From: Niastella caeni
GTDB lineage: Bacteria > Bacteroidota > Bacteroidia > Chitinophagales > Chitinophagaceae
Assembly (NCBI RefSeq): GCF_004834005.1
Contig: NZ_STFF01000010.1
Span: forward strand, 151,684 to 215,683
Length of the DNA stretch: 64,000 nucleotides
Direction: 5' to 3'
Position 1 is the stretch's first letter. Every line of letters begins with the position of its first letter. The translations under genes were made by a program, and so were the position numbers. Positions 44,201-51,211 of this stretch are shown one piece after another. The notes beneath the pieces are model-generated. The model did not search any database and was not told where the DNA came from. It saw only the letters and a list, made by a program, of their open reading frames with translations.

Positions 44201-44550
44201 TGGCCGGTAATAAGCAGCTTACTTTTTTTGCAGGCGGCTGGGGCAGGGGAGAATGCAAGGCGCCGTTACCAGCCAACTGGTTCAACAACTGGCATCACTT
44301 AGCAGGTGTTTGTGATGGGAAGTATTTAAAATTATATATCGATGGCATATTGAAAGGAACTACCCCGTTGCCAGATCACATTAAGTTATCTGCTCCCAAC
44401 AAATGGACGATAGGCCGCAATGAAGAATTTCCCGGGCAACGGATCTTTGATGGTTATATGGATCATATAAAGATATTTGCCGCTCCTTTAACAGCAAATG
44501 AAATAATGGGTATTGTGAAGAAGGAAAATCTATACCTTAGGTACAAGTAA
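41242..44550 (+). CDS. GH92 alpha-mannosidase-type glycosidase with LamG domain
   Basis: 1102 residues with a signal peptide (about 1-22). GH92 enzymes are calcium-dependent exo-alpha-mannosidases. Visible motifs are VNPFIGTTQSNVF, TYPGAVAPWGAVQLTPETR, SPWDTFRTLHPL, TESMTGNHAIAIITDSWLKG and GNDDLGSTSSWFIFSAMGIY, which carries the catalytic acidic pair. Residues about 690-860 form two Ig-like/CARDB-type domains, and 935-1100 a concanavalin-like LamG domain (WHHLAGVCDGKYLKLYIDG, IFDGYMDHIKIF). Between them, residues about 908-934 are an in-frame repeat (SPER units) of intergenic type. With GH89 it suggests a mixed mannose/GlcNAc glycan target. Confidence 0.93.
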   Translation: MPFIKQNFLFCTVVTITINAWAQTDPLPYVNPFIGTTQSNVFTKWGSEGGTYPGAVAPWGAVQLTPETRTTGEGYNYHDSSISFFSCTQHLSGFPNGSSGRVHVMPVKAADKFRVNTYRRNFSHQEESALPGYYRVAFSDDHTLVEATAGERTGHFRFTFPQKVIPKIFIGDAGKLTVRSKQEITGTVGNALFRFNKDYMVREEVPGGWLLTFAPQSSQPVVIELQVSFSTVNVEGAVLNMGAESRRFNERMEDTRNKWRKALSVITIDDTSESNKTIFYTALYHALLVPWIVSDANGKYRGADGRVHQTTGAYQYSGFSPWDTFRTLHPLLCLLFPGRQKDMVESMLDMYRQTGYLPTESMTGNHAIAIITDSWLKGIKVSDGLLALHAMKKSMAVGPFIQPDMEIYRKLHYVPFSYPESVTRTVEYAYNDWALARFAQVMHDSATYEHFIPEAFNYRHLFNAQELFLLPRNGDEYKLHPGTFGYKEGDAWVYSYFVPHNAKDLVNIMGGDDAFVYRLDSALVNDQLVFDNETVFHVPYLFNYTNAFYKTQQWVQKIMRTRFSATPGGLPGNDDLGSTSSWFIFSAMGIYPVCPGRAVYAIGSPLFKSVTIHLANGKQYVIRAANAAAQYSYVKSLLLNGAPYHRLSVSHDMLVQGGEMDFGMDAVPHTEWVSDPALTGMSETVSNPSFQLVNYSVSKNSVVPHEPVWVYFTLQNTGSTGTKNVTLFVNGKVVAQKHCLVPGNGTLTDSVMCRLYTLGKASLQIDGSIAKEIEVKRAATGFTIQPAISELVIKPVIRSGESQVITFNVQNTDGEPHTFYIPVSINDSLICTDTISLQPGAIQPVAQVVPVKRAGVQTLRVHKAAKLFKACNSNLETALLDLPAVAADGRVVVDRSGFGNDGLIMHGSPERSPAWSPERSPERSPERSPERSRRMRFNKDCYIQVPSSISVDSMGETITMMVWVFPIGKNEGLVDLFTKGDYHVLQVAGNKQLTFFAGGWGRGECKAPLPANWFNNWHHLAGVCDGKYLKLYIDGILKGTTPLPDHIKLSAPNKWTIGRNEEFPGQRIFDGYMDHIKIFAAPLTANEIMGIVKKENLYLRYK
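43963..44043 (+). repeat. In-frame 12-bp repeat inside the GH92 gene
   Basis: Six units of AGTCCTGAGCGG (the second is AGTCCTGCGTGG) followed by AGTCGAAGG. Each unit encodes Ser-Pro-Glu-Arg. The last part, CCTGAGCGGAGTCGAAGG, is the same word that forms the intergenic repeats at 52992-53126. Confidence 0.92.
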
Positions 44551-44614
44551 AGCCGCGCTGCTGTAATATTTGAAAGCATAATTTCTTTCACAACCTCCCC
44601 GTCATGGTCAAACT

Positions 44615-44642
44615 AAAAAGGCCACCGGTTTTCGCCGGCAGC
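44615..44642 (-). terminator. Terminator for the PEP-mutase-family gene
   Basis: Arms 44621-44628 and 44635-44642 pair with two G-U wobbles; on the minus strand the hairpin is followed by five T residues (44615-44619). Confidence 0.65.
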
Positions 44643-44672
44643 CCTGTCTTTCATGGCTAATAATCTTTATGA

Positions 44673-45446
44673 CTAAGAAAAAAACGGTGCAAACCCGTTG
44701 CTGACAGTTACAGTTTTTATCAACGGTGTAATACTGTCGTACACTTTGTTGAATAGGAAAGGACCCATGCTCACGCGCTTCACGCCCAGGTTTTTTAATG
44801 TATCGAAACCGGGTAAACCAGGTATGCACATTACGTTAATGGGAAGTGGGGTGCTGCTAACCGCTGCGGCAATATCTTTTTCTTCACTGATGCAGGGAAG
44901 AAAGATACCATCGGCGCCGGCGGTTGCATATAATTTCAATCGCTGAACTGTTTCTTCCTGTTTGTTGGCTACGTTCAAAATATATGTGTCGCAACGGATA
45001 TTGATGAATAGATCCAGTTTTTCAGCCGCCAGTTTACTTTTTATAAAAGAAATGGTTTGCGCAAAACGGTTAGCGTCTTTCAATGTTCTCCCTGACGGTT
45101 GTATGGTTGAATCTTCGATGTTGATGCCTGCCACGCCCAGCTCAACCAGCTTTTTTATATTGGAATAAATGCCGGCATCTGTTTCACTGTAACCCATTTC
45201 CATGTCAACCGATACAGGAATTTTCACGGTCGCTAATATGCGGCGAATGATCAGCAGGTATTCTTCAAAAGGCATGGCCTCGCCGTCTTCATATCCCAGG
45301 CTGCTGGCAACAGCTGCACTGGAAGTAGCTATCGCCGGGTAGTTTTCCTGTTGAAAGAGCAGGGCGCTTTTGGCGTTCCATACATTGGGCAATACAAATA
45401 ATCCGGGTGTGTGATGTAGTTGTTTGAACTGTTGATAGGTTGTCAT
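44673..45446 (-). CDS. Isocitrate lyase/PEP mutase family enzyme
   Basis: 257 residues, an alpha/beta barrel of the PEP_mutase family (PF13714 type). Seen are LPNVWNAKSALLF near 20-32, ATSSAAVASSLGYEDGE near 43-59, VSVDMEMGYSE with the metal-binding acidic residues, and ELGVAGINIEDS. These enzymes make or break C-C or C-P bonds beside a carbonyl acid; this short version is often called a 2-methylisocitrate-lyase-like or oxaloacetate-type enzyme, and the substrate is not predictable. It lies 121 bp downstream of the AraC gene on the same strand. Confidence 0.9.
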   Translation of the reverse strand: MTTYQQFKQLHHTPGLFVLPNVWNAKSALLFQQENYPAIATSSAAVASSLGYEDGEAMPFEEYLLIIRRILATVKIPVSVDMEMGYSETDAGIYSNIKKLVELGVAGINIEDSTIQPSGRTLKDANRFAQTISFIKSKLAAEKLDLFINIRCDTYILNVANKQEETVQRLKLYATAGADGIFLPCISEEKDIAAAVSSTPLPINVMCIPGLPGFDTLKNLGVKRVSMGPFLFNKVYDSITPLIKTVTVSNGFAPFFS

Positions 45447-45567
45447 GAGTTTTTGCTTTATGATGATCAGTGTTGATTATGGCTGCCAGGCATAAAACAA
45501 AATTACCGGGGATGATGAGTTGAAAATTGTATAAAACGGAACAGTTAATGATCAGGGTAAAAAAATA

Positions 45568-46422
45568 TTACAGCAAAGCTGCTGCTGTTGCGGTGCTTGC
45601 GTGTTTGTCGCTTTGATCGGCAGCCATGGCAACCGGAAAATTTTCTATGGAATAAACAGATGGAGTAAGTCCGGTAAATGATTTGAATTCCCTGATGAAA
45701 TGCGACTGATCGGAATACCCGCATTCATACGCAATGGAAGTTAAGGAATCATTCCCTGCTTTTATCAGTTGCAAGCTATTTTGAAACCGGTTGATCTGGC
45801 TGTATAATTTCGGGGTAAGCCCGGTGTATTGTACAAACAATTGTTGCATGTAGCGGGCCGAAATACCATTGCGGGTCGCCAAGGTTTCCATGGTATCGAA
45901 AATATCCTGCTGCCGCAGTTCCTGCATCAGCTCGCTCACTACGGCTACTTTGTTCAGTCTTTTGGTGGCCAGTGAAAGTTGTTGTAATAAGAATGCTTCC
46001 ACCAGGGCCAGTCTTTTAGTCCAGGACCTGGCTTCCTGCAGTTGGTCATGTAAAGAACGAACTGTGCTGCCCATTACATCGCCGAAATTGCTCACCTGGT
46101 GATTGAACAGGTTTACTTTGTCGTTCAGAATGCTGGCGGCGGCATGTGGATAGAGCCTGACTCCTAACATGGTATTACGGCCTACAGACCGTACGGCCAG
46201 CGGCCGCAACACTTGTCCCCATAATTCAATGGCGGGGGTGGTCACAAATTCGTCACCGGCACGTGTTTGCCAGCTACCGCTGCCGAGGTTGAAAATGATC
46301 TCCATACAGGCGCAGGGAAATACAAGGTCTTCGAAAGCCGCAGGGGATGCGGATTCGTACACATAGTAGCATTTTACATACGGTTGTAACGCTTTGCCAG
46401 GCTTGAATTCTTGGTAGGTCAT
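45568..46422 (-). CDS. AraC-family transcriptional regulator
   Basis: 284 residues. The N-terminal 150 residues match the cupin-like DUF6597 domain of Bacteroidota AraC proteins (FKPGKALQPYVKCYYVYES, VFPCACMEIIFNLG, GVRLYPHAAASIL). The C-terminal AraC HTH pair spans about 165-265, with LATRNGISARYMQQLFVQYTG and SIAYECGYSDQSHFIREFKS followed by TGLTPSVY. It is upstream of, and codirectional with, the PEP-mutase-family gene, which may be its target. Confidence 0.92.
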   Translation of the reverse strand: MTYQEFKPGKALQPYVKCYYVYESASPAAFEDLVFPCACMEIIFNLGSGSWQTRAGDEFVTTPAIELWGQVLRPLAVRSVGRNTMLGVRLYPHAAASILNDKVNLFNHQVSNFGDVMGSTVRSLHDQLQEARSWTKRLALVEAFLLQQLSLATKRLNKVAVVSELMQELRQQDIFDTMETLATRNGISARYMQQLFVQYTGLTPKLYSQINRFQNSLQLIKAGNDSLTSIAYECGYSDQSHFIREFKSFTGLTPSVYSIENFPVAMAADQSDKHASTATAAALL

Positions 46423-46640
46423 GGTTGTTATAACTTTGAACGCAGCCCTTGTTTTCTTTTTAAAGATACAAAAGCATGGTTAATGTGAACGGCCTCTGCC
46501 ACGTTTCGTACTGTGCGAAATTATTGGATGCCGTTTTGCCGGAATTGGATAAATCGGAACAATTAATCAATTGGCAATATGCAATCGAAAATGGGCAATC
46601 GGGGAACCGAAAAGTGTGCGGAGGCTCAGGTTAACCAGTT

Positions 46641-46997
46641 TTACCTCGTTACCAGGCCAACAATATTTCCTTCGGGGTCGCTGAACCAGGCAAATTGTTT
46701 GTGATTGGGTAGAATAACCGGGCCGATCAGTTTTTTGCCGCCTGATTCTTCAATTTTTGAAAGGCTTTCGTTGATGTCGGCCACCTGGATATAAAACAAT
46801 ACGTAATTGTGCGGTTCATGCCCCAGAGCGGTGATCTGTCCCTGGATACCTACTTCCGTATTGGTGTTGATCAACGATGCCATGGGGATGCCGGTGGGTG
46901 TCCACCCAAATAAGTCGGAATAGAATGTTGCCGTTTTGGTCAAATCTTTACAACCGATCTCAAAAAAAACAACCGGATTGGCAAAAGGGATTGTCAT
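46641..46997 (-). CDS. VOC-family protein
   Basis: 118 residues, one complete VOC unit: VVFFEIGCKDLTKTATFYSD at the start, LFYIQVADINESLSKIEESGG in the middle and FAWFSDPEGNIVGLVTR at the end. It is the short glyoxalase-like type, usually a homodimer with a metal in the cleft. No partner gene indicates a substrate. Short dispersed repeats lie between it and the AraC gene. Confidence 0.9.
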   Translation of the reverse strand: MTIPFANPVVFFEIGCKDLTKTATFYSDLFGWTPTGIPMASLINTNTEVGIQGQITALGHEPHNYVLFYIQVADINESLSKIEESGGKKLIGPVILPNHKQFAWFSDPEGNIVGLVTR

Positions 46998-47378
46998 ATA
47001 ATGTATATTTTTTTAACGATGTTGTTGTGCGTTGTAGTGGATAGCGATCGTGTGCAGGATAACGGAGCTTTGCTTACTATAATTTACTGAATTTTACGCT
47101 ATAAAGCAACTGGAATATTATCAAAGCAACGTTATCTTTTTGGGTCATGTCAATTTGGATCAAAAGCTTCAGTTTAACCTACTGCGAATGTTCGTGTTAT
47201 TTATATGTAATAGTTTTATGGGGTTTTCTGTGCTTTACCGGAAAAGAGGCGTTACCTGCTGCTGTACAGGTGATTGATGCTGAAAAAATCCCCGGCTAAA
47301 AGTGCAATTATTTGAGCTTTTATCGTTATTAGATATGTCCTGTGGTGCAATACCTTAGCGGCATTAAAAAAATAACAG
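46998..47378. other. Gap without a gene
   Basis: AT-rich spacer between divergent genes, holding both promoters; no open frame, hairpin or repeat worth naming was seen. Confidence 0.6.
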
Positions 47379-48236
47379 ATGAAAAGAGCAATTTCCTTTT
47401 TTGCAGGCATGATGTTGGTGGCAGGCGCCATAGCGCAGGATAGTACCGGCTTAACAAACCCTGAAAGCGTAATCTCCGATGGTAAGTTCTTATATGTAAC
47501 CAATCTTGGAAAAGCCCAGGGGCCAACTGGCAAAGATGGCGACGGGTATATCAGCAAGCTGTCGCTCGATGGTAAAATGATCACCCGCTCAATTACAGAC
47601 GCAAAACTGAATGCACCCAAAGGCACAGCGATCGTAAGGGGCGTTTTGTATGTGGCCGATATTGACCGGGTAATTGGTATTCAAACAACAACGGGAAGAA
47701 AGGTGGTTGATATAAATCTTTCTACAACAGGAACTTCTTTTTTGAACGACATGACACCTATAGATGATTTTAGTTTGTTTGTTTCGGCTACTGATGTAGG
47801 AAAAATATTTGAAGTGAACCTGCGATCTGGTAATGTTCGGGAGGTTGCCAATGTAAAGGGCGCTAATGGTGTTTATTATGACAAAGCAACCAAACGCCTG
47901 TACACCTGCAGTTTTAGTTTTGAAGATATGAAAGGTGGTGAAGTGGGCGTGATCTCCTGGGACAAAGGTTGGGCTACCTATGAAAAAATTGGTGACGTGC
48001 AAGGCGCTTTTGACGGCCTGGCGCTACTCGATGATCACACATTAATTGTTTCTGACTGGGGCGCTATGGACCATCCGGCTGGTATTGTTGAAAAGGTTGA
48101 CCTTACCACTAAAAAGGTTACCAAACTGGAGTGGCCCGTAATGAATGGTCCCGCTGATTTTTACTTCGATTCCAAAGAGAACCGCCTTGTGATTCCCGAA
48201 TTGGTAGGGCAGAAAGTGTCAATACAAAAATTGTAG
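47379..48236 (+). CDS. Exported SMP-30/NHL-like beta-propeller protein
   Basis: 285 residues with a signal peptide (MKRAISFFAGMMLVAGAIAQ). Six-bladed propeller features are visible in repeats such as LTNPESVISDGKFLYVTNLG, LNAPKGTAIVRGVLYVADID, ANGVYYDKATKRLYTCSF and FDGLALLDDHTLIVSDWG, similar to gluconolactonase/SMP-30 proteins, though the calcium-site residues cannot be confirmed by eye. Likely periplasmic, ligand-binding or lactonase. It is a single-gene unit with a strong terminator. Confidence 0.78.
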   Translation: MKRAISFFAGMMLVAGAIAQDSTGLTNPESVISDGKFLYVTNLGKAQGPTGKDGDGYISKLSLDGKMITRSITDAKLNAPKGTAIVRGVLYVADIDRVIGIQTTTGRKVVDINLSTTGTSFLNDMTPIDDFSLFVSATDVGKIFEVNLRSGNVREVANVKGANGVYYDKATKRLYTCSFSFEDMKGGEVGVISWDKGWATYEKIGDVQGAFDGLALLDDHTLIVSDWGAMDHPAGIVEKVDLTTKKVTKLEWPVMNGPADFYFDSKENRLVIPELVGQKVSIQKL

Positions 48237-48633
48237 CCGGCATATCGGCTTTGAATACAAAACCTTGAGTGTGTTTATGAAGGCACTCAAGGTTTTTTTT
48301 GCTTTCCTCCGCCCCTAAAGAGAAATTTGTTACCGGTTACCAGTTACCGGTTGCCAGGGCTTGAATTTTCAGGATCCTGCATGTAGCCGGGGTCTCCGGA
48401 TTTTTCCCCGGCGTTTCCTTTCACGTTTGCCTTTCCCGACTGCCGTTTTCATAACACTTCGTTAAACCAGCTATGTAGAATTGTTAAATAAATTCTGGAA
48501 CGGTTTTCTCCTATACAAAGAGTATTCCAATTAGGTACATTTTATGTTTTCTTTACGAAGCGCACGTTTCCAAAACAATTATTTTTAATTCGTATAAATG
48601 ATCGCTGTAAACCGTGTAAAAACAGGGAATCCC
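48237..48633. other. Gap with terminator and heptamer repeat
   Basis: Holds the terminator at 48260-48300 and a heptamer run at 48330-48358 (TTACCGG, TTACCAG, TTGCCAG). The rest is spacer leading to the FHA gene, with an AT-rich stretch near 48480-48590 that could carry its promoter (TACATTTT at about 48536). Confidence 0.55.
48260..48300 (+). terminator. Strong rho-independent terminator
   Basis: AAACCTTGAGTG at 48260-48271 pairs perfectly with 48284-48295 and runs into T residues. Confidence 0.9.
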
Positions 48634-49620
48634 ATGAAGAAAAAATCAGGTGATTTTTTTGCTGCCCTCAAATCAATAATACTTCCTGAAAGTAACGACC
48701 AACGGCAAGCCAATGGTCCGGTTACGAACAATGTTATTTTAAAAGAATTGCTCGATTGTTTTGATAATTCCTGCAAGCGCGAATCGGTTGGTAAAAGTTT
48801 ATTGTTCAACATGCACTACCTCATCATTCTTCACCCTGAAGTGTATGAAGAACGGTTGCCATCACTTCCCATCATTGTAAAAGAAGCCTTGAAAGCATTT
48901 TATAACAAGCTGAAAAGCTATAAAAAGAATTATGATGAACTGTCGCCCGTGTCGTTTCACTGGCAGTTCCGGTTTGCGCCAGGAACCGATTTCAACCAGG
49001 AAAGAATAACGGTGGAAGATGTGCGGGTGATCGGTATGTTAACGGGATTAAAACCAACAGGCAGTGGTGGCGGAGATCGCCATAATACCGCTAAAGTGAC
49101 CATGAAATCAAAAGCTACCAATGTTTTTGATAAAATGGATCTCAACCTCGATGTACTGCGGCATGTGCATTTTGCAGAGAACGGCACGTTCACGGTTAAA
49201 TTCAATCCTGAGCTTTCCGTTACGAACGTTACCGTGAGCACTGCTACCGTACAAAAAACGGCGCGCCCTGCAGACAATGGCCTGGCGCGGATCGAATGTT
49301 ACCTGGCCGATAAGAGTAAAGAAGTAGTGTACATTATGAAGGATACCGAAATAGTGATTGCCCGGAAGGAACCCGAGAATGTTGGTTACAGCAATTACCT
49401 GTTGATTGAATCAGGGTTTGTGTCTAACCCGCATGCCCGTATCCGGTGGAATGAAGCGCAGCAATCATTTCAGATCGCATCCTTTAGTAACAACGAGACC
49501 CGCGTGAATGAAACAGTGATCGCTAAGAGCGAAGCAGATAGTCCCCGTTGGTTCGACCTGAATGACAAAAGCCAGGTATTGTTGAATGGCATGGTCACCC
49601 TTTCGTTTAAACAGCTTTAA
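48634..49620 (+). CDS. FHA-domain protein 1
   Basis: 328 residues from MKKKSGDFF; an ATG 36 bp upstream is possible. The first 130 residues are helical and unfamiliar, followed by a beta-rich region near 130-200. The last 100 residues are an FHA domain: VIARKEPENVGYSNYLLIES, NPHARIRWNEAQQSFQI, then NNETRVNETVI, with the serine/asparagine pattern that binds phosphothreonine. It opens a same-strand cluster with a phosphatase and a kinase, so it is likely the reader of kinase marks. Cytoplasmic; no signal peptide. Confidence 0.85.
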   Translation: MKKKSGDFFAALKSIILPESNDQRQANGPVTNNVILKELLDCFDNSCKRESVGKSLLFNMHYLIILHPEVYEERLPSLPIIVKEALKAFYNKLKSYKKNYDELSPVSFHWQFRFAPGTDFNQERITVEDVRVIGMLTGLKPTGSGGGDRHNTAKVTMKSKATNVFDKMDLNLDVLRHVHFAENGTFTVKFNPELSVTNVTVSTATVQKTARPADNGLARIECYLADKSKEVVYIMKDTEIVIARKEPENVGYSNYLLIESGFVSNPHARIRWNEAQQSFQIASFSNNETRVNETVIAKSEADSPRWFDLNDKSQVLLNGMVTLSFKQL

Positions 49621-49626
49621 ACATTC

Positions 49627-49710
49627 ATGATTAACACCATCTCATCCATAGCGCTGTTTGTATTTGTGATTGTTTTATTAATTCGGCATTTTAAAAACCT
49701 GCCACGATAA
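49627..49710 (+). CDS. 27-residue membrane peptide
   Basis: ATG at 49627 to TAA at 49710, encoding MINTISSIALFVFVIVLLI followed by RHFKNLPR. One hydrophobic helix with a basic C-terminus, so positive-inside topology places the tail in the cytoplasm. It starts six bases after the FHA stop and ends one base before the phosphatase ATG, a spacing that suggests translational coupling and argues for a real gene. No homologue can be named. It could be a small adaptor for the membrane kinase or the SEDS-PBP protein. Confidence 0.6.
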   Translation: MINTISSIALFVFVIVLLIRHFKNLPR

Positions 49711-49711
49711 T

Positions 49712-51208
49712 ATGAAAACTCTTTTGATCAGTGGCAATACGCATCCCGGGATGCGGCGGACGGAGAATGAGGATACCTATACCTGCCGGCAGTTATGGTC
49801 GCCCGATAAGGCGTTGCTGGTAGTAATAGATGGGGTAGGTGGGTATGCAGGGGGAAAGAAGGCGGCTGCTATTGCCAGGGAATCTATTGACCAGTACATG
49901 GAAACGCCGAAAGGCGATACGCTCACGATGTTGCGCGAAGCGGTGATCTTTGCCAATAACCGCATTACAGAAGAACGCATGCTGGACCCCCGGTTTGGCG
50001 AAATGTGTTGCGTATTGACGGCCGCCGTAGCTGATGCGGCTGCCGGCATCGTATATTTTGTTCATGTGGGCGATACCCGGATGTACCGGTTTCGCAAAGG
50101 CGTTTTGCAGAAGCTTACCAAAGACCATTCGTTTGTGGGAATACGTGAAGATGCCGGTGAAATAACCGAGCGGGAAGCCATGAGCCATCCGCAACGCAAC
50201 CAGATCTTGCGCGAAGTGGGTTCCACCATTCACCGCATCGATGATGAAGATTTTATGCAGTACGGCAAAGAAGAACTGTTGCCGGGCGATGTACTGCTTT
50301 TATGTAGTGATGGCCTTACCGATATGGTCACTGCAAAGCAAATTACGGAGGCGCTTTCCACCTCCGCCGCATTAAATACCAAGGTTAACAATATTATTGC
50401 GCTGGCCAATGAAATGGGCGGGCACGACAATATCACCGTCGTATTGTTAAAGAACAATCGCGCCAAACCTCCGGTACAGCCAACAAACGGTACCAAAGTA
50501 AAAAAGGCGGTGAAGCCAAAAACCAATACAACGCCTCCGGTTCCATCCGCCGATAAACCAGTCGAAAAACCGATTACACCTACACCACCTGAGGCAGACA
50601 ATTCTACTGCCACAAACGAAAAAAAGGAACCTGTTAAAAAGCCGGTCGTTAGCAACAAGTGGGTGCGCTGGAACGTATTGGTAGTTGTGTTACTGGCAGC
50701 AAGCTCCTGGTTCTTTTTCTCGCAAAGAAATGCAACAACTCCTGATAAAAATGAGACTACTAATGTACGGGAAGTGACAGCGAATGATGACACAGCCCGC
50801 AAAATGCCTGCATCTATTTTCAGCGGTCAGCATGCGGCGCCAACAGGCCCGGTAGTAGCGAAGGCGCCCGATACCATCCGGTTAACAGCAACAAAAAATA
50901 TAGTGGATATTCAACGGTATGCCGATAGTGTTGGTAATAACCTGCTGCTGTTGCCTGCAAAAGAAAAGTCAAATCGTTTTGCAGCGGTAGAAATTAACAA
51001 ATCATCGGGCAAGGCAGGTGATACAATGGTCATCAAAAACCTGCGGCTGAAAGGTTTTGAAACCGGCATTAAAGTGAGTATTCCGGTTCATGTAAAATTG
51101 GAGAACACATTTTTTGAAAACATTAAGTATCCGGTGAGTTACGCAGTTAAACAAGACAGTACCAATAAAAGTCACTCTGTACAAATGATCAATACGGAGA
51201 TGCAATAA
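49712..51208 (+). CDS. PP2C-family Ser/Thr phosphatase with membrane anchor
   Basis: 498 residues. The PP2C domain (about 1-250) has GMRRTENEDTY, VVIDGVGGYAGGKKAA, VGDTRMYRFRKG, LLCSDGLTDMV and GGHDNITVVLL, with the metal-binding Asp residues present. A Pro/Thr/Lys-rich linker (255-310) leads to one membrane helix near 315-333 and an extracytoplasmic tail of about 165 residues with unknown beta-type folding. It would reverse phosphorylation by the kinase encoded four bases downstream. The domain order, phosphatase-linker-helix-tail, mirrors actinobacterial PstP. Confidence 0.93.
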   Translation: MKTLLISGNTHPGMRRTENEDTYTCRQLWSPDKALLVVIDGVGGYAGGKKAAAIARESIDQYMETPKGDTLTMLREAVIFANNRITEERMLDPRFGEMCCVLTAAVADAAAGIVYFVHVGDTRMYRFRKGVLQKLTKDHSFVGIREDAGEITEREAMSHPQRNQILREVGSTIHRIDDEDFMQYGKEELLPGDVLLLCSDGLTDMVTAKQITEALSTSAALNTKVNNIIALANEMGGHDNITVVLLKNNRAKPPVQPTNGTKVKKAVKPKTNTTPPVPSADKPVEKPITPTPPEADNSTATNEKKEPVKKPVVSNKWVRWNVLVVVLLAASSWFFFSQRNATTPDKNETTNVREVTANDDTARKMPASIFSGQHAAPTGPVVAKAPDTIRLTATKNIVDIQRYADSVGNNLLLLPAKEKSNRFAAVEINKSSGKAGDTMVIKNLRLKGFETGIKVSIPVHVKLENTFFENIKYPVSYAVKQDSTNKSHSVQMINTEMQ

Positions 51209-51211
51209 AAT

